Source: an uncultured Prevotellaceae bacterium (GTDB lineage Bacteria > Bacteroidota > Bacteroidia > Bacteroidales > Bacteroidaceae). From it: a stretch of 7,001 bases of DNA. This document shows, one piece after another, positions 6,466 to 7,001 of the stretch. The translations under genes and the position numbers were made by a program. Position 1 is the first letter of the stretch. Every line of letters begins with the position of its first letter. The notes beneath the pieces are model-generated. The model was not told the origin of the DNA. It searched no databases and saw only the letters and a program-made list of their open reading frames with translations. Where the stretch lies: NCBI GenBank assembly GCA_946539475.1, contig CAMNHM010000139.1, positions 1 through 7,001 of the forward strand, in the 5' to 3' direction.

Positions 6466-7001
6466 ATGAGTCAAAAGAGAGTATACCTTTTCGGCAATGG
6501 TAAGGCCGAAGGTAATGCAAAAATGCGTGAGGAACTTGGCGGCAAGGGTGCTAACCTTGCCGAGATGAACCTGATCGGTGTTCCCGTTCCTCCTGGTTTC
6601 ACCATCACTACCGACTGCTGTAACGAGTATTACAAAGTGGGGCAGCAGAAGATTATGGAACTGCTTAACGACGATGTAATGGCAGCCGTAAAGCACATCG
6701 AGGTGCTGATGAATTCGAAGTTCGGCGATAAGGAGAATCCGTTGCTCGTCTCGGTACGCTCGGGTGCCCGTGCCTCTATGCCCGGTATGATGGATACGAT
6801 CCTCAATCTAGGTCTTAATGACGAGGTGGCTGAGGGTATGGTGAAGAAGACAAACAATCCTCACTTCGTTTACGACTCGTATCGCCGCTTCGTTCAGATG
6901 TACGGCGATGTGGTGCTCGAGATGAAGCCTGTGAACAAGACTGACATCGACCCGTTTGAGGAAATCATCGAGAAGGTGAAGGAAGAGCGCGGCGTGAAGC
7001 T
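6466..7001 (+). CDS. ppdK: Pyruvate, phosphate dikinase, N-terminal part (partial)
   Basis: 178 codons from ATG 6466 to the window edge, frame open throughout; the full enzyme is about 870-910 residues. It interconverts pyruvate, ATP and phosphate with phosphoenolpyruvate, AMP and pyrophosphate in the cytoplasm, and in anaerobic Bacteroidetes it links glycolysis and gluconeogenesis, often with pyrophosphate saving. The visible part belongs to the nucleotide-binding domain: [11 protein letters not shown] (6-16), [11 protein letters not shown] (24-34), [11 protein letters not shown] (39-49) and [17 protein letters not shown] (96-112), the last being the Arg-rich ATP-grasp loop diagnostic of PPDK, then [12 protein letters not shown] (139-150). 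The swivelling His domain and PEP-binding barrel lie outside the window. Its own promoter at 6389-6420 suggests independent transcription from rsmG. Confidence 0.97.
   Translation, partial: MSQKRVYLFGNGKAEGNAKMREELGGKGANLAEMNLIGVPVPPGFTITTDCCNEYYKVGQQKIMELLNDDVMAAVKHIEVLMNSKFGDKENPLLVSVRSGARASMPGMMDTILNLGLNDEVAEGMVKKTNNPHFVYDSYRRFVQMYGDVVLEMKPVNKTDIDPFEEIIEKVKEERGVK

Noticed and set aside
1..7001. CRISPR arrays, tRNA or rRNA genes, insertion sequences, phage or toxin-antitoxin genes
   Set aside because: I saw no direct-repeat arrays, tRNA-like cloverleaf, transposase motifs or terminal inverted repeats; the window is nearly all accounted for by chromosomal genes.

Overview
The window looks like chromosomal DNA from a member of the Bacteroidales, most likely a Prevotella-like genus. 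Three things point there: a promoter upstream of ppdK with the Bacteroidetes TTTG / TAnnTTTG elements, A-rich leaders without a clear Shine-Dalgarno, and a DUF5112/DUF5113-type lipoprotein sensor kinase paired with a NarL-like regulator. The genus is an inference from gene content; no rRNA is present. Coding density is very high and no stretch over 300 bases lacks a gene.

The left part (1-4584, + strand) is a run of four overlapping genes. First comes the last 33 codons of a probable KDPG/KHG aldolase. Then comes a 1073-residue sensor kinase with a lipoprotein signal, a TPR-like sensor region, a membrane span and an intact histidine kinase core, followed in the same chain by a second membrane-periplasm-membrane module and a second kinase-like core whose nucleotide-binding boxes are lost. 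The cognate response regulator (receiver plus divergent LuxR-type HTH) and a 200-residue multi-span membrane protein follow. All three junctions are overlaps (23, 28 and 11 bases), which suggests translational coupling.

The middle part (4567-6294, - strand) is a compact cluster read rsmG -> MBL-fold hydrolase -> mgtC/sapB: 16S rRNA G527 methyltransferase, a glyoxalase II-like metallohydrolase (ATGA overlap) and an MgtC/SapB membrane protein (7-base gap). It converges on the left operon with an 18-base tail-to-tail overlap, leaving no room for a conventional intergenic terminator.

The right part (6295-7001) is an AT-rich divergent intergenic region of 171 bases with a clear ppdK promoter and a 10-base inverted repeat, then the first 178 codons of pyruvate phosphate dikinase on the + strand, cut by the window edge.

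The most unusual item is the tandem kinase/pseudokinase protein and its coupled regulator and membrane protein. Its signal and target genes cannot be read from this sequence. The other genes are ordinary housekeeping or widespread families.
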